Shown here: piece by piece, positions 1 through 8,022 of the stretch
How positions within the stretch are numbered: the stretch's first letter is position 1
Layout: each line of letters begins with the position of its first letter
Source: Methyloceanibacter caenitepidi
GTDB taxonomy: Bacteria; Pseudomonadota; Alphaproteobacteria; Rhizobiales; Methyloligellaceae
Assembly: GCF_000828475.1 (NCBI RefSeq)
Contig: NZ_AP014648.1
Span: forward strand, 868,001-932,000
DNA: 64,000 bases
Direction of reading: 5' to 3'
Made by a program: the position numbers and the translations under genes
Notes under the pieces: generated by a model
What the model saw: the letters and a program-made list of their open reading frames with translations, nothing else
Told to the model about the DNA's origin: nothing
Database searches by the model: none

Positions 1-1129
1 ACGTGAGGCAATCCTCCATCTGTGAGATCGCGACGAACTCATCCGCCGCGTGCGCCTGCGCGATGTCGCCGGGCCCACATACGACCGCGGGACAACCGGC
101 GTCCTGGAAGAGCCCGGCCTCCGTGGCATAGGACACGCCGGAGGCCCGGTTGGCGCCGGTCAGCGTCATCGCCAACGATACGGCTTCGGAGTCAGGACCG
201 GCCGAGAACGCGGGCACGGACGTTTCGGTTTTCGTATCGATTGACGCATCCGGCGCGACAGCGCGCATGCCGGGCAGCAGCGTTCTTTCCGCGAAAGCCT
301 CGAGCCGTTCGGGCGAGTCCTTGGCCTTGCTGCCGGGCAACCCGCGAAGCTGCCACAGCACGTCGCAATTGCGCGGCACGATGTTCGGCGCCGTGCCGCC
401 GTCGACCATAGCCACCATCACCGTGGAATAGGGCGGATCGAAATGCGGATCGCTCTCGGACGCAGCGACCTCGGCAGCCATGCGGTCGATTTCTTCGACG
501 AGCTTGGAAGCGGCGGAGATCGCATTCACGCCGATCACGGGCATGCTCGAATGCGCTTCCTTGCCGGTCACGGTGGTGCGGAACACATCGATGCACTTGT
601 GGCCGTCGATGACCTGCATGCCGGTGGGCTCCCCGACAATTACGACCCGGGGCCGCGGCAAGTCCTCGCCAAGCCGGGCGATCATCGGCCGGACGCCGAC
701 ACAGCCCACCTCCTCGTCATAGGAAATGAGGATATGGATAGGCTCAGATAGCGGCGCGGACTTGAACAGGGGCACGGCGGCGAGCACGCAGGCGATGAAC
801 CCCTTCATGTCGCATGTGCCCCGGCCATAGAGCTTGCCGTCGCGCTCGGTGAGCGTGAACGGATCGGACGTCCAGGACTGCCCAATCACTGGCACGCAGT
901 CACTATGGCCCGAAAGCCCGACGCCGCCTTCGCCTTCACCAATGGTGGCAAAAAGGCAAGCCTTCTTGCCGTCGCCGTCCGGCACCAAGGTCGAGGCGAT
1001 CCCGTACCCATCCAGGTACTCCCGCACGAAGGCGATCAGATCGAGGTTCGATTTCGCACTCGTCGTATCGAAAGCGATGAGCTTTGCGAGAAGCCCGATT
1101 GCGTCCTGAGTGCTTGTCGGTGTCGGCAT
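1..1129 (-). CDS. argE: M20 family deacylase, acetylornithine deacetylase-like (3' end outside window)
   Basis: This is a zinc-dependent M20 amidohydrolase, most like acetylornithine deacetylase (ArgE), which releases ornithine from N-acetylornithine in the cytoplasm. The N-terminus reads MPTPTSTQDAIGLLAKLIAFDTTS. Visible M20 features are GHSDCVPV (metal-binding His and Asp), YGRGTCDMKG (bridging Asp), the catalytic Glu-Glu in SYDEEVG, and GEPTG. About 376 residues are visible and the family is usually about 380-390, so only a few C-terminal residues lie beyond base 1. The ATG starts 4 bases after the metZ stop, so both are probably read from the SAM-controlled metZ transcript. DapE or another M20 deacylase cannot be excluded; the ArgE assignment is by similarity of motifs. 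Confidence 0.82.
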   Translation of the reverse strand, partial: MPTPTSTQDAIGLLAKLIAFDTTSAKSNLDLIAFVREYLDGYGIASTLVPDGDGKKACLFATIGEGEGGVGLSGHSDCVPVIGQSWTSDPFTLTERDGKLYGRGTCDMKGFIACVLAAVPLFKSAPLSEPIHILISYDEEVGCVGVRPMIARLGEDLPRPRVVIVGEPTGMQVIDGHKCIDVFRTTVTGKEAHSSMPVIGVNAISAASKLVEEIDRMAAEVAASESDPHFDPPYSTVMVAMVDGGTAPNIVPRNCDVLWQLRGLPGSKAKDSPERLEAFAERTLLPGMRAVAPDASIDTKTETSVPAFSAGPDSEAVSLAMTLTGANRASGVSYATEAGLFQDAGCPAVVCGPGDIAQAHAADEFVAISQMEDCLT

Positions 1130-1133
1130 GCTG

Positions 1134-2333
1134 CTATGTCAATGTTGCGAGGGCTTGCTCGAGATCGGCTTCGAGGTCGCCGGCGTCCTCGAGCCCGATG
1201 GAAATCCGGATCGTGTTGTCGAAGATGCCGAGTTCCGCGCGGGCCTCGGGGCTGAGGCGCTGATGCGTGGTGGTGGCCGGATGCGTGGCCAGGCTCTTGG
1301 CGTCGCCGAGATTGTTGCTGATCCTGACGATCTCGAGCGCGTTCAGAACGGCGAAAGCGTCTTCCTTTCGCGATCCGACCTCGAGGGCGACGAGCGGCCC
1401 GCCGAACGCCATCTGCTTCTTGGCGATGTCGTGCTGCGGATGATCCGCGCGGCCCGGATAGTGGACCCGTGTGACAGCAGGGTTGTCCGCGAGAAAGTCA
1501 GCGATGCGGGCCGCGGACTCGCAATGACGCGCCACGCGCAAGGGCAAAGTCTCCAGCCCCTTGAGCAGGACCCACGCGTTGAACGGGCTCAGCGAAGGGC
1601 CGGTGTGCTTCAGGAACGTGTGCAAGGTCTCGTCGATGAATTCCTGGGGGCCCAAGACCACGCCGCCGAGGCACCGTCCTTGGCCGTCGATGTGCTTCGT
1701 CGCCGAGTAGACGACGATATCGGCGCCGAGCGCCAGGGGCTTCTGGCCGAGCGGCGTCGCGAACACATTGTCGACAATAGTGAGCGCGCCGCAGCCTTTG
1801 GCGATCTTGGCCACAGCCCCGATGTCGACCAGATCCAGAACCGGATTGGTCGGCGTCTCGAAGAAGAAGGCCTTTGTGTTCGGCGTGACGGCCGCCTCCC
1901 AGCCGCCGAGGTTGCCGCCGTCCACGAGGGTCGAGGTGATGCCGTAGCGCGGCAGCAGATCCTCGACGATATAGAGGCAGCTGCCGAACAGCGCCCGGCT
2001 GGCCACGACGTGGTCGCCCGCCTTGAGTTGGCATAGGAGCGAGGCCGCGACCGCAGCCATGCCGCTTGCCGTGCCGCGGGCGGCTTCGGCGCCTTCCAGG
2101 GCGCACATGCGTTGCTCGAACATGGAGACGGTCGGGTTCGCGTAGCGGCTGTAGACATAGCCGTCCGTCTCGCCCTTGAACCGTGCCTCGGCTTCCTCGG
2201 CGTTCTCGTAGACATAGCCCGAGTTGAGGAAGACCGCTTCCGAAGTCTCGCCAAACTGGCTGCGCAGCGTTCCCTCGTGCACCAGCTGCGTGGCGGGACG
2301 CCAACGATCGCGGCTCTTGTTCTTCCCGGCCAT
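1134..2333 (-). CDS. metZ: O-succinylhomoserine sulfhydrylase MetZ
   Basis: MetZ is a PLP enzyme of the Cys/Met metabolism family. It joins sulfide to O-succinylhomoserine to form homocysteine, the direct-sulfhydrylation route to methionine. The 399-residue product has the family hallmarks: SRYANPT, the GSCLYIVEDLL region, ETPTNP, DNVFATPL and the PLP lysine in YSATKH. The chosen ATG (MAGKNKSRDRW) has GAGGAG upstream. A longer in-frame reading would run back into the riboswitch leader and is rejected. The leader carries a SAM-II aptamer and a terminator, so expression should fall when SAM is high. It consumes the sulfide made by the sulfate-assimilation operon at 45.7-53.8 kb. Confidence 0.95.
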   Translation of the reverse strand: MAGKNKSRDRWRPATQLVHEGTLRSQFGETSEAVFLNSGYVYENAEEAEARFKGETDGYVYSRYANPTVSMFEQRMCALEGAEAARGTASGMAAVAASLLCQLKAGDHVVASRALFGSCLYIVEDLLPRYGITSTLVDGGNLGGWEAAVTPNTKAFFFETPTNPVLDLVDIGAVAKIAKGCGALTIVDNVFATPLGQKPLALGADIVVYSATKHIDGQGRCLGGVVLGPQEFIDETLHTFLKHTGPSLSPFNAWVLLKGLETLPLRVARHCESAARIADFLADNPAVTRVHYPGRADHPQHDIAKKQMAFGGPLVALEVGSRKEDAFAVLNALEIVRISNNLGDAKSLATHPATTTHQRLSPEARAELGIFDNTIRISIGLEDAGDLEADLEQALATLT

Positions 2334-2383
2334 GACCAACACTCCTCGTACGTTCTTACTGGACGCGATTCTGGCCGGCGGCA

Positions 2384-2421
2384 TAAAAAAACCCGGATCT
2401 GGCAAGCGCCAAAAGCCGGGA
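2384..2421 (-). terminator. Intrinsic terminator in the metZ leader
   Basis: Read on the minus strand, CCCGG pairs with CCGGG around an inner TGGC/GCCA stem and is followed by seven T. It lies between the SAM-II aptamer and the metZ start, so it is the likely expression platform or attenuator, not an end-of-operon terminator. Confidence 0.7.
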
Positions 2422-2437
2422 AGTGTCTCGTCCGCGG

Positions 2438-2495
2438 CCTTTTAGCGACTTGTTTTACGTGGCTGCAAGCCGGCCGGCCAAATCACCACAGGCGA
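2438..2495 (-). promoter_or_regulatory. SAM-II (SAM-alpha) riboswitch
   Basis: On the minus strand the leader contains GTGATTTGGCCGG, then CGGCTTGCAGCCACGT, then AAGTCGCTAAAAG. These are the conserved blocks of the alphaproteobacterial SAM-II pseudoknot aptamer, including the CTTGCAGCCACG helix and the 3' CGCTAAA segment. The position upstream of metZ is classical for this class. SAM binding is expected to reduce expression of metZ and the adjacent M20 gene. Confidence 0.9.
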
Positions 2496-2539
2496 ATTAA
2501 TGTCGCGTGGGGGAAGGGGCGTCAAGCAAAAGGGCGCCT

Positions 2540-3271
2540 TTACCCGTCCGTCGGCACGGATACGCCGAGCCGGCGGGCCACGTCCCGCGCCGTCTGTTCC
2601 CGCCGCGCGGTCAGTCCGGCGGTCGCATTTCGAACGGCCGAAACGGCGGCTTCCGGCGCAGTATCGGGACTGCCGGCGTCGAACGGCGGATCCGGCGCAT
2701 ACTGCATGGCGAGCTGGATTGTCTTCGCGGCCTCATCTCCCCGCAGTATCGCGGCGACGCGCAACGCCCCGTCGATCCCAGACGTGACGCCGCCCGCGCA
2801 GACCAGATTGCCGTCCACGACCACACGGGCATCCACCGGCGTCGCGCCGAACAAAGGCAGCAGATGCTGGACTGTCCAATAGGTCGTGGCCTTGCGCCCT
2901 TTCAAGAGACCCGCAGCCCCGCAGATCAGCGCGCCCGTGCAAACCGAGAACAGGATTTTCGCCCCTTCCGCCTGGCGGCGGATCCAATGGAGCAGGGCCT
3001 CATCCCGCATGAGGGCTTCCTGGCCCCCGCCGCCCGGAATGTGCAGCACGTCCAGCTGGGGCGCATCCAGGACCGATCCGTCAGGCGTGAGCCGCAAGCC
3101 GCCCACGTCCGTTACCGGCGCGTCCGTCAGGCCATAGAGGCGGGTGGTGGTGTTGGGCAGACGGGCAAACACCTCGAAAGGGCCCGTGAGGTCGATCTGG
3201 TCCAGCCCCTCGAACAGCAACGAGCCGATCTCGAGGGGCTGATCGTCTGGAATCCGGCCTTCCGGGATCAT
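2540..3271 (-). CDS. DJ-1/PfpI family protein, isonitrile hydratase-like
   Basis: A 243-residue DJ-1/PfpI (class I glutamine amidotransferase-like) protein. The nucleophile elbow is FSVCTGALICGAAGLL, with the reactive Cys in VCTGA. LLFEGLDQIDLTGPFEVF is the typical N-terminal segment of the isonitrile hydratase (InhA)-like branch, and TYWTVQHL and VVDGNLVCAGGVTSGID are further family blocks. Isocyanide hydration to N-formamide is the biochemistry known for the nearest named family, but many members have unknown substrates. The ATG at MIPEGRIPDD is preferred because AGAGGG lies just upstream; an in-frame ATG 45 bases further up lacks this. It is divergent from the dCTP deaminase gene across about 90 bases. 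Confidence 0.8.
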   Translation of the reverse strand: MIPEGRIPDDQPLEIGSLLFEGLDQIDLTGPFEVFARLPNTTTRLYGLTDAPVTDVGGLRLTPDGSVLDAPQLDVLHIPGGGGQEALMRDEALLHWIRRQAEGAKILFSVCTGALICGAAGLLKGRKATTYWTVQHLLPLFGATPVDARVVVDGNLVCAGGVTSGIDGALRVAAILRGDEAAKTIQLAMQYAPDPPFDAGSPDTAPEAAVSAVRNATAGLTARREQTARDVARRLGVSVPTDG

Positions 3272-3360
3272 GGGATGCCCTCTGGTGTTCCTTGTGAATC
3301 CGGGGGAGAATCGCATTCCCAGGATGACCCGCCACGCGGCAAATGCAATGAAGATCGGTT

Positions 3361-4554
3361 ATGAGCCAGCCCGACCCAGTTTTTGACGCGCCCTCCGGGG
3401 AGGCGGCCCCCACAGGCGCCGCAGACGGAGCGAGCCGTGCCCTGTCCCGGACCGGCGTCCTTCCGAGTCAGGCGCTCCGCGCTCTCATCGCCGCAGGTGA
3501 AGTCGGCGGGTCGACCCCAATTGAAGAAGCCCAGATTCAGCCCGCCAGTCTCGATCTTCGATTGGGCGAGGTGGCCTATCGCATCCGGGCGAGCTTTCTG
3601 CCCGGCACCAAGGCGACGGTTCGCGACAAGCTCGAAGGTCTCACCTTCCACGAGATCGATCTGACCAAGGGGGCCGTGCTCGAAGCAGGCTGCGTCTATC
3701 TCGTTCCCCTCCAAGAGCACCTCGCGCTGCGTCCGACCATCGCGGCATTTGCGAACCCTAAGAGTTCCACGGGCAGGCTCGACGTGTTCACCCGGCTGAT
3801 CGCCGACTATCAAGAAAGCTTCGACTACGTGGGAGAGGGCTATCGGGGTCCGCTCTTCGCGGAGATCTGCCCCCGGACCTTCTCCGTCAAAGTGCGCACG
3901 GGCACGCGCCTCAATCAGATCCGTTTCCGCCGCCGAGTCAGTCAGCAGGCGGACGAAGCGCCCGGCAGGATCGGCGACAAGCACTTGCGGGCCATCCACT
4001 CCGATGTGGGGCTTGTCGAGGGCGAGGCCGCCATCCGCGATGGACTCAATCTCCGCATCAGCCTCGCGCCGGTCGAGCCGGGCGGTATCGTAGGCTATCG
4101 CGCCCGGCGCTATGCGGGCGTGATCGATATGGACAATGTCGGCGGCTACGACGTCGGGCAATACTGGGAGGCAGTTTATCTCGGCAGCGACCAGCGCCTC
4201 GTTCTGGACCCGCAGGAATTCTACATCCTTGCGTCCAAGGAAAGCGTGTCGGTGCCGCCGGAATATGTGGCGGAGATGGCCCCGTTCGACCCGATGATCG
4301 GCGAGTATCGGGTGCATTACGCCGGCTTCTTCGATCCGGGTTTCGGCTACGCGGCCGGCAAGGTGCCGGGTGCCAAGGCGGTGCTCGAAGTCCGCAGTCT
4401 CGATATCCCGTTCATCGTGGAGGACGGTCAGATCGTGGGCCGGCTCGTCTATGACCGGCTCACTGAAATCCCCGAGACCCTTTACGGCCAGGGCATCGGC
4501 TCGCATTATCAGGCGCAAGGGTTGAAGCTGTCGAAGCATTTTCGTCAGCCTTAG
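3361..4554 (+). CDS. dcd: 2'-deoxycytidine 5'-triphosphate deaminase, two-domain type
   Basis: Converts dCTP to dUTP for thymidylate synthesis in the cytoplasm. The 397-residue product is about twice the length of E. coli Dcd (about 190) and belongs to the long alphaproteobacterial form, with two dUTPase/Dcd-like folds in tandem. Visible blocks are IQPASLDLRLG near residue 60, NPKSSTGRLDVFTRL near 140 and GYRGPLFAEI in the first half. HYAGFFDPGFGY and AVLEVRSLDIPF in the second half form the trimer-type active-site strand with an acidic residue. The first ~35 residues are low-complexity and probably disordered. It is a single gene, divergent from the DJ-1 gene. The function is well supported for the family; whether both domains are active is not visible. 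Confidence 0.88.
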   Translation: MSQPDPVFDAPSGEAAPTGAADGASRALSRTGVLPSQALRALIAAGEVGGSTPIEEAQIQPASLDLRLGEVAYRIRASFLPGTKATVRDKLEGLTFHEIDLTKGAVLEAGCVYLVPLQEHLALRPTIAAFANPKSSTGRLDVFTRLIADYQESFDYVGEGYRGPLFAEICPRTFSVKVRTGTRLNQIRFRRRVSQQADEAPGRIGDKHLRAIHSDVGLVEGEAAIRDGLNLRISLAPVEPGGIVGYRARRYAGVIDMDNVGGYDVGQYWEAVYLGSDQRLVLDPQEFYILASKESVSVPPEYVAEMAPFDPMIGEYRVHYAGFFDPGFGYAAGKVPGAKAVLEVRSLDIPFIVEDGQIVGRLVYDRLTEIPETLYGQGIGSHYQAQGLKLSKHFRQP

Positions 4555-4629
4555 GCCTATGGGACATCTGGGGTAGGGCCCGCATCAGCAACGCGGCGGC
4601 CCGCAATGGGGATCGGGGGGAATATCGCC

Positions 4630-5991
4630 ATGGAGACGCTGACGGCAGCCATCACGTGGCTGAGCGGGATCGTTTGGGGCGTGCCGATGCTGGTGCTCCT
4701 GCTGGGCGTCGGCCTCTATCTGACCTTTGGCCTGAATCTCCGCACGATCAGGAATATGCCGCTCGCCTTTTGGATGCTGTGGCGTGGCCGCGTGGCCGAA
4801 GGCAAGGGCGATATCACGCCGTTCAATGCCTTGATGACCGCTCTTGCGGCGACCATCGGCACAGGCAACATCGCCGGCGTCGCCGCGGCGATTTTCATCG
4901 GTGGACCGGGCGCGGTGTTCTGGATGTGGATGACGGCCCTTGTCGGGATGGCCACCAAGTTCGCCGAGGCCGTGCTGGCCGTGCGCTACCGCGAGGTCGA
5001 CGAGGACGGCAACTATGTCGGCGGTCCCATGTATTACATCAAGAACGGCATGGGCGCTCGCTGGGCTTGGCTCGGCACCTGCTTTGCCTTGTTTGCGGGC
5101 TTTGCCGGGTTTGGCATCGGCAACATGGTCCAGGCCAACTCCGTGGCGGACGCGCTCGAAGCGGCGTTCGGCATGCCCTTTTGGGCGACGGGCGTGTTGC
5201 TCGCTCTTCTCACGGGCCTCGTCCTGGTAGGCGGCATTCACCGCATCGGTGCCGTCGCCGGAAAGCTCGTGCCGTTCATGGCTATCAGCTATATCGTCGC
5301 CGGCACCGCCGTGTTGATCCTCCATGCCGACGCGATTCCCGGAGCCTTCGGCCTCATACTGACCCACGCCTTCTCGCCGATCGCCGCGACCGGCGGTTTC
5401 GCCGGCGCTGCTGTATGGGCGGCGATCCGCTTCGGCGTGGCACGGGGCGTGTTCTCCAACGAGGCCGGGCTCGGTTCCGCGCCGATCGCGCACGCCGCGG
5501 CCGAGTGCAAGGGGCCTGTCAGTCAGGGCCTTGTCGCTATGCTCGGCACCTTCATCGATACGCTTATCGTCTGCACGTTCACCGCGCTGGTGATCCTGAG
5601 CACCGGCGCTTGGACCAGCGGCGAGACCGGAGCGGAGTTGACCTCGCTTGCCTTCGAGACCGGGCTGCCCGGAATCGGCAGTCTGATCACGTCGCTCGCT
5701 CTTGCCGTCTTCGCCTTCACCACTTTGGTCGGCTGGAGCTACTACAGCGAGCGCGCTTGGCAATATCTGCTTGGCGTGAAATCCATCGTGCCCTTCCGGG
5801 TTATCTGGTCGTTGGCTCCCATCGTAGGCGCCACGATGAAGCTGAGCTTCATTTGGCTGCTTGCTGACGTGCTGAACGCCATGATGGCGATCCCGAATTT
5901 GATCGCGTTGGCCGTGCTCAGCCCCGTGGTGTTTGCCGCGGCGCGGGAGTTCTTCGCCACGCGCGGCAAGTCCGAAGACAATCCCTTTTAG
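4630..5991 (+). CDS. Alanine/glycine:cation symporter (AGCS family)
   Basis: A 453-residue inner-membrane sodium (or proton):amino-acid symporter of the AGCS family, which takes up alanine or glycine. Many hydrophobic segments are visible. Family motifs include ALAATIGTGNIAGVAAAIFIGGPGA near the N-terminus, the conserved WMW segment after it, GGPMYYIKNG, and FSNEAGLGSAPIAHAAA in the middle. The ATG at 4630 (METLTAAITW) is chosen because GGGGGGAAT precedes it; an ATG 24 bases upstream is possible but sits in the ribosome-binding region. It follows the dCTP deaminase on the same strand at 75 bases without functional linkage. Substrate specificity cannot be read from the sequence. Confidence 0.9.
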   Translation: METLTAAITWLSGIVWGVPMLVLLLGVGLYLTFGLNLRTIRNMPLAFWMLWRGRVAEGKGDITPFNALMTALAATIGTGNIAGVAAAIFIGGPGAVFWMWMTALVGMATKFAEAVLAVRYREVDEDGNYVGGPMYYIKNGMGARWAWLGTCFALFAGFAGFGIGNMVQANSVADALEAAFGMPFWATGVLLALLTGLVLVGGIHRIGAVAGKLVPFMAISYIVAGTAVLILHADAIPGAFGLILTHAFSPIAATGGFAGAAVWAAIRFGVARGVFSNEAGLGSAPIAHAAAECKGPVSQGLVAMLGTFIDTLIVCTFTALVILSTGAWTSGETGAELTSLAFETGLPGIGSLITSLALAVFAFTTLVGWSYYSERAWQYLLGVKSIVPFRVIWSLAPIVGATMKLSFIWLLADVLNAMMAIPNLIALAVLSPVVFAAAREFFATRGKSEDNPF

Positions 5992-6000
5992 CCTTCGTGC

Positions 6001-6249
6001 CTAACCGCCAGCACTCTTGACCGTTTCGGCCCACATCAGGAAGCCGAGGGCGCCCGCGTTGACGACCATCCACAGCAGCGTAAGCAGCCCGACCCGAATG
6101 AGCATGGGCCGGTCGACGGTGCCTGCCTTGTCGCGCTGGCGGTACCACAGCCAGATCAGGACGAGCGGGAGGATCAGTAGGAGCAGCGAGAACGCCAGGT
6201 AGGCGCCTCGCAGGGCGGGATCGGAAAGCGCTTGGGCGAATGCATGCAT
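6001..6249 (-). CDS. Small two-helix membrane protein, unknown function
   Basis: An 82-residue protein with two hydrophobic segments: residues about 15-36 (AYLAFSLLLLILPLVLIWLW) and about 50-72 (a VGLLTLLWMVVNAGALGF stretch). They are separated by a short charged loop, YRQRDKAGTVDRP. It converges with the AGCS symporter, leaving 9 bases between the two stops. I do not recognise a named family. The clean two-helix pattern and charge distribution support a real small membrane protein, but the start codon is not backed by a strong ribosome-binding site. Confidence 0.55.
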   Translation of the reverse strand: MHAFAQALSDPALRGAYLAFSLLLLILPLVLIWLWYRQRDKAGTVDRPMLIRVGLLTLLWMVVNAGALGFLMWAETVKSAGG

Positions 6250-6384
6250 GGCTGGACCCTAGATGGGAGTGCCCCAGTGGGCAATCCTGCCGTGGTGACG
6301 CAGCCTTGCAGTGGCGTAAGGCCTGTCCATATGCGATTGTCACGTATTCCAGCGGCAAACGACATTTCAGGGGTTCGGGGGAAG

Positions 6385-7038
6385 ATGAGACACGTTGCGA
6401 GCGCATTCCTGGTGGCTGTCGTCATGAGCGTCAGCGCCGGACAGACCGGTCACGCCCAGAGCGTTCAGGAACTTGCGAAGAGTGCCGCGAGCGAGGCGAA
6501 GAAAGGCAACGATCTCGAGGCCTACAATACGATCCGCAAGGCAGCGCTGAGTATCTGGGAGCAAGGCCCGCTCATGTTCCGAGAGGCCCTCTTCGTGAAG
6601 TCTGCGCCGACCGGCTACGGCATCTACGATCCCCGTCCCAACGCCGTCTTTAAGCCGGGCGAAAAGCTGATCATCTATGTGGAGCCCGTGGGCTTCACCT
6701 GGAAGAAGCAGGGCGGCTTGAACCACGCGGAGCTCGTCTCCGACCTCATCCTGAAGGACAGCGAGGGAAAGGTGCTGGGCGAGCAGGAGGGCTTCGGGAC
6801 CTTCACCTTCGACAGCCGCGACAACAATATGGAAGTAATGACGGCCCTCACGATCGATTTCACCGAGGCGCCGACCGGCAAGTACGTGGCGGAACTGAAA
6901 TTCACCGACAAGCTTGGAAAGAAGTCCGCCTCCTTCGAACTTCCCTTTGAAATCAAGGCCGAGGACAGCGAGCCCGACAAGACCGATGACGGCAAGCCCG
7001 ACAAGGCCGAGGACGGCGAGTCCGGCACGGATCAGTAG
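6385..7038 (+). CDS. Secreted/periplasmic protein of unknown function
   Basis: A 217-residue protein with a clear Sec signal (MRHVASAFLVAVVMSVSAGQ, cleavage after GHAQ). The mature part begins with an alpha-helical segment (VQELAKSAASEAKKGNDLEAYNTI). A beta-rich domain follows with GYGIYDPRPNAVFKPGEKLIIYVEP, GKYVAELKFTDKLG and SFELPFEI. The C-terminal tail is acidic and repetitive (EPDKTDDGKPDKAEDGESG) and is probably disordered. The ATG is chosen because GGGGGAAG lies just upstream; a longer in-frame reading has no signal peptide. I do not recognise a named domain. No functional neighbour is evident: the upstream gene is divergent and the downstream one belongs to the quorum-sensing cluster. 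Confidence 0.65.
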   Translation: MRHVASAFLVAVVMSVSAGQTGHAQSVQELAKSAASEAKKGNDLEAYNTIRKAALSIWEQGPLMFREALFVKSAPTGYGIYDPRPNAVFKPGEKLIIYVEPVGFTWKKQGGLNHAELVSDLILKDSEGKVLGEQEGFGTFTFDSRDNNMEVMTALTIDFTEAPTGKYVAELKFTDKLGKKSASFELPFEIKAEDSEPDKTDDGKPDKAEDGESGTDQ

Positions 7039-7079
7039 CCCGGCAGGCGGCGTCCGCGACGTGAGGTTCTCAGTGACTT

Positions 7080-7107
7080 CCGTTTTGGCCGAAAACGGGA
7101 GTGTTTT
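7080..7107 (+). terminator. Possible weak terminator hairpin
   Basis: CCGTTTT at 7080 pairs perfectly with AAAACGG at 7092 around a 5-base loop, followed by GAGTGTTTTGTT. The T tract is interrupted, so termination between the secreted-protein gene and luxR is plausible but not strong. Confidence 0.35.
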
Positions 7108-7113
7108 GTTGAC

Positions 7114-7132
7114 TTGCAATTATTAGATGCAA
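7114..7132 (+). promoter_or_regulatory. lux-box-like dyad upstream of luxR
   Basis: TTGCAATTATTAGATGCAA has perfect inverted ends (TTGCA and TGCAA) around a 9-base AT-rich centre and is 19 bases long, close to the size of LuxR/TraR-type operators. It ends 38 bases before the better-supported luxR start at 7171. Autoregulation by the LuxR protein is inferred from position and symmetry only. Confidence 0.4.
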
Positions 7133-7170
7133 CAATTGCGCATCGCACTTATTTGTACGGGGCTCGCGCA

Positions 7171-7914
7171 TTGGAGACGTCCGCTTCGCCATACGCCCAT
7201 CGGCCGCTCGACTTTGTCGAGAAGATCGAGGGCCTAAAAGACTATGACGCCATTTGTGCTGCGATCTCCGAGGAGCTGGCCTGGTACGGCTTCACGTGCG
7301 TCACCAGCTTCATCATGCCCGGACCTGGTGAGCCCTTTAAGAAGGGCGTGCATCTCAATACCCGGCCCCAGGACTACGTCGATCACTACGAAGAAAAGAA
7401 CTACATCCTGCGCGACCCCGTGGTCACGGAGTTGCGCGATTCGGTGCGGCCGTTCTCATGGAGCGATGTGGTGGAGCGCCGGGACCTGAGCCGGGCAGAC
7501 AAGCGGATTATCGAGGAGGCGCGGGAGTTCGACGTCAATGACGGGCTGATCATCCCGATCGTGACCCTGTCCGGCGGGCTGTCCGTGTTCAGCCCGTGCG
7601 GCCGGAACCCGGATCTCTCCCAAGAAGCACGCCGCGCCGTTGAACTGATATCGCTGTACAGCCATCAAGCGCTCAAGCGTGTCCTTCTGGAGCAGGTTCG
7701 CGGCAGCGAAGCGCATACGCCGCTGACGCCCCGCGAGAAGGAGGTGATGCGCTGGATCGCCGCCGGGAAATCCGACCAGGAAATCGCCGGCATTCTGTCT
7801 ATCTCGCCAGCCACCGTGACCGTGCATGTGGAGCGCGCCAAGCGCAAACTCGATGCATTCCGGCGCACTTTCGCCGTCGTAAAAGCCATCCGCTTTGGCG
7901 AAATCACGCTGTAA
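7171..7914 (+). CDS. luxR: LuxR-type quorum-sensing regulator
   Basis: A 247-residue transcription factor with an N-terminal acyl-homoserine-lactone binding domain (about 10-165) and a C-terminal LuxR helix-turn-helix (about 178-240). Aligned by eye with TraR, the ligand-pocket residues Tyr61, Asp70, Pro71, Trp85 and Gly113 have counterparts: Y73, D82, P83, W97 and the GGLSVFS glycine. TraR Trp57 is replaced by Tyr (Y69). The HTH has the canonical LTPREKEV, AAGKSDQEIA and ISPATVTVH pattern. No ATG is available. TTG at 7171 has GGGG 8 bases upstream; TTG at 7114 is an alternative but overlaps the dyad. It lies directly upstream of luxI in the same direction and is probably the cognate receptor. 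Confidence 0.9.
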   Translation: METSASPYAHRPLDFVEKIEGLKDYDAICAAISEELAWYGFTCVTSFIMPGPGEPFKKGVHLNTRPQDYVDHYEEKNYILRDPVVTELRDSVRPFSWSDVVERRDLSRADKRIIEEAREFDVNDGLIIPIVTLSGGLSVFSPCGRNPDLSQEARRAVELISLYSHQALKRVLLEQVRGSEAHTPLTPREKEVMRWIAAGKSDQEIAGILSISPATVTVHVERAKRKLDAFRRTFAVVKAIRFGEITL

Positions 7915-8022
7915 TGCGCTGATTTATCTGAAAAATTTAGGCAATACAAAGAAACTAGGATAGTCCTGGCCCTCTTCTTTACGGCCTGATTGCCCCCGCG
8001 ATTCAACTCGGGGGGCTTGACG

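Noticed and set aside
1110-2036. Long plus-strand open frame opposite metZ
   Set aside because: It is a shadow of a GC-rich coding gene: metZ has all family motifs and a ribosome-binding site, and this frame has neither.
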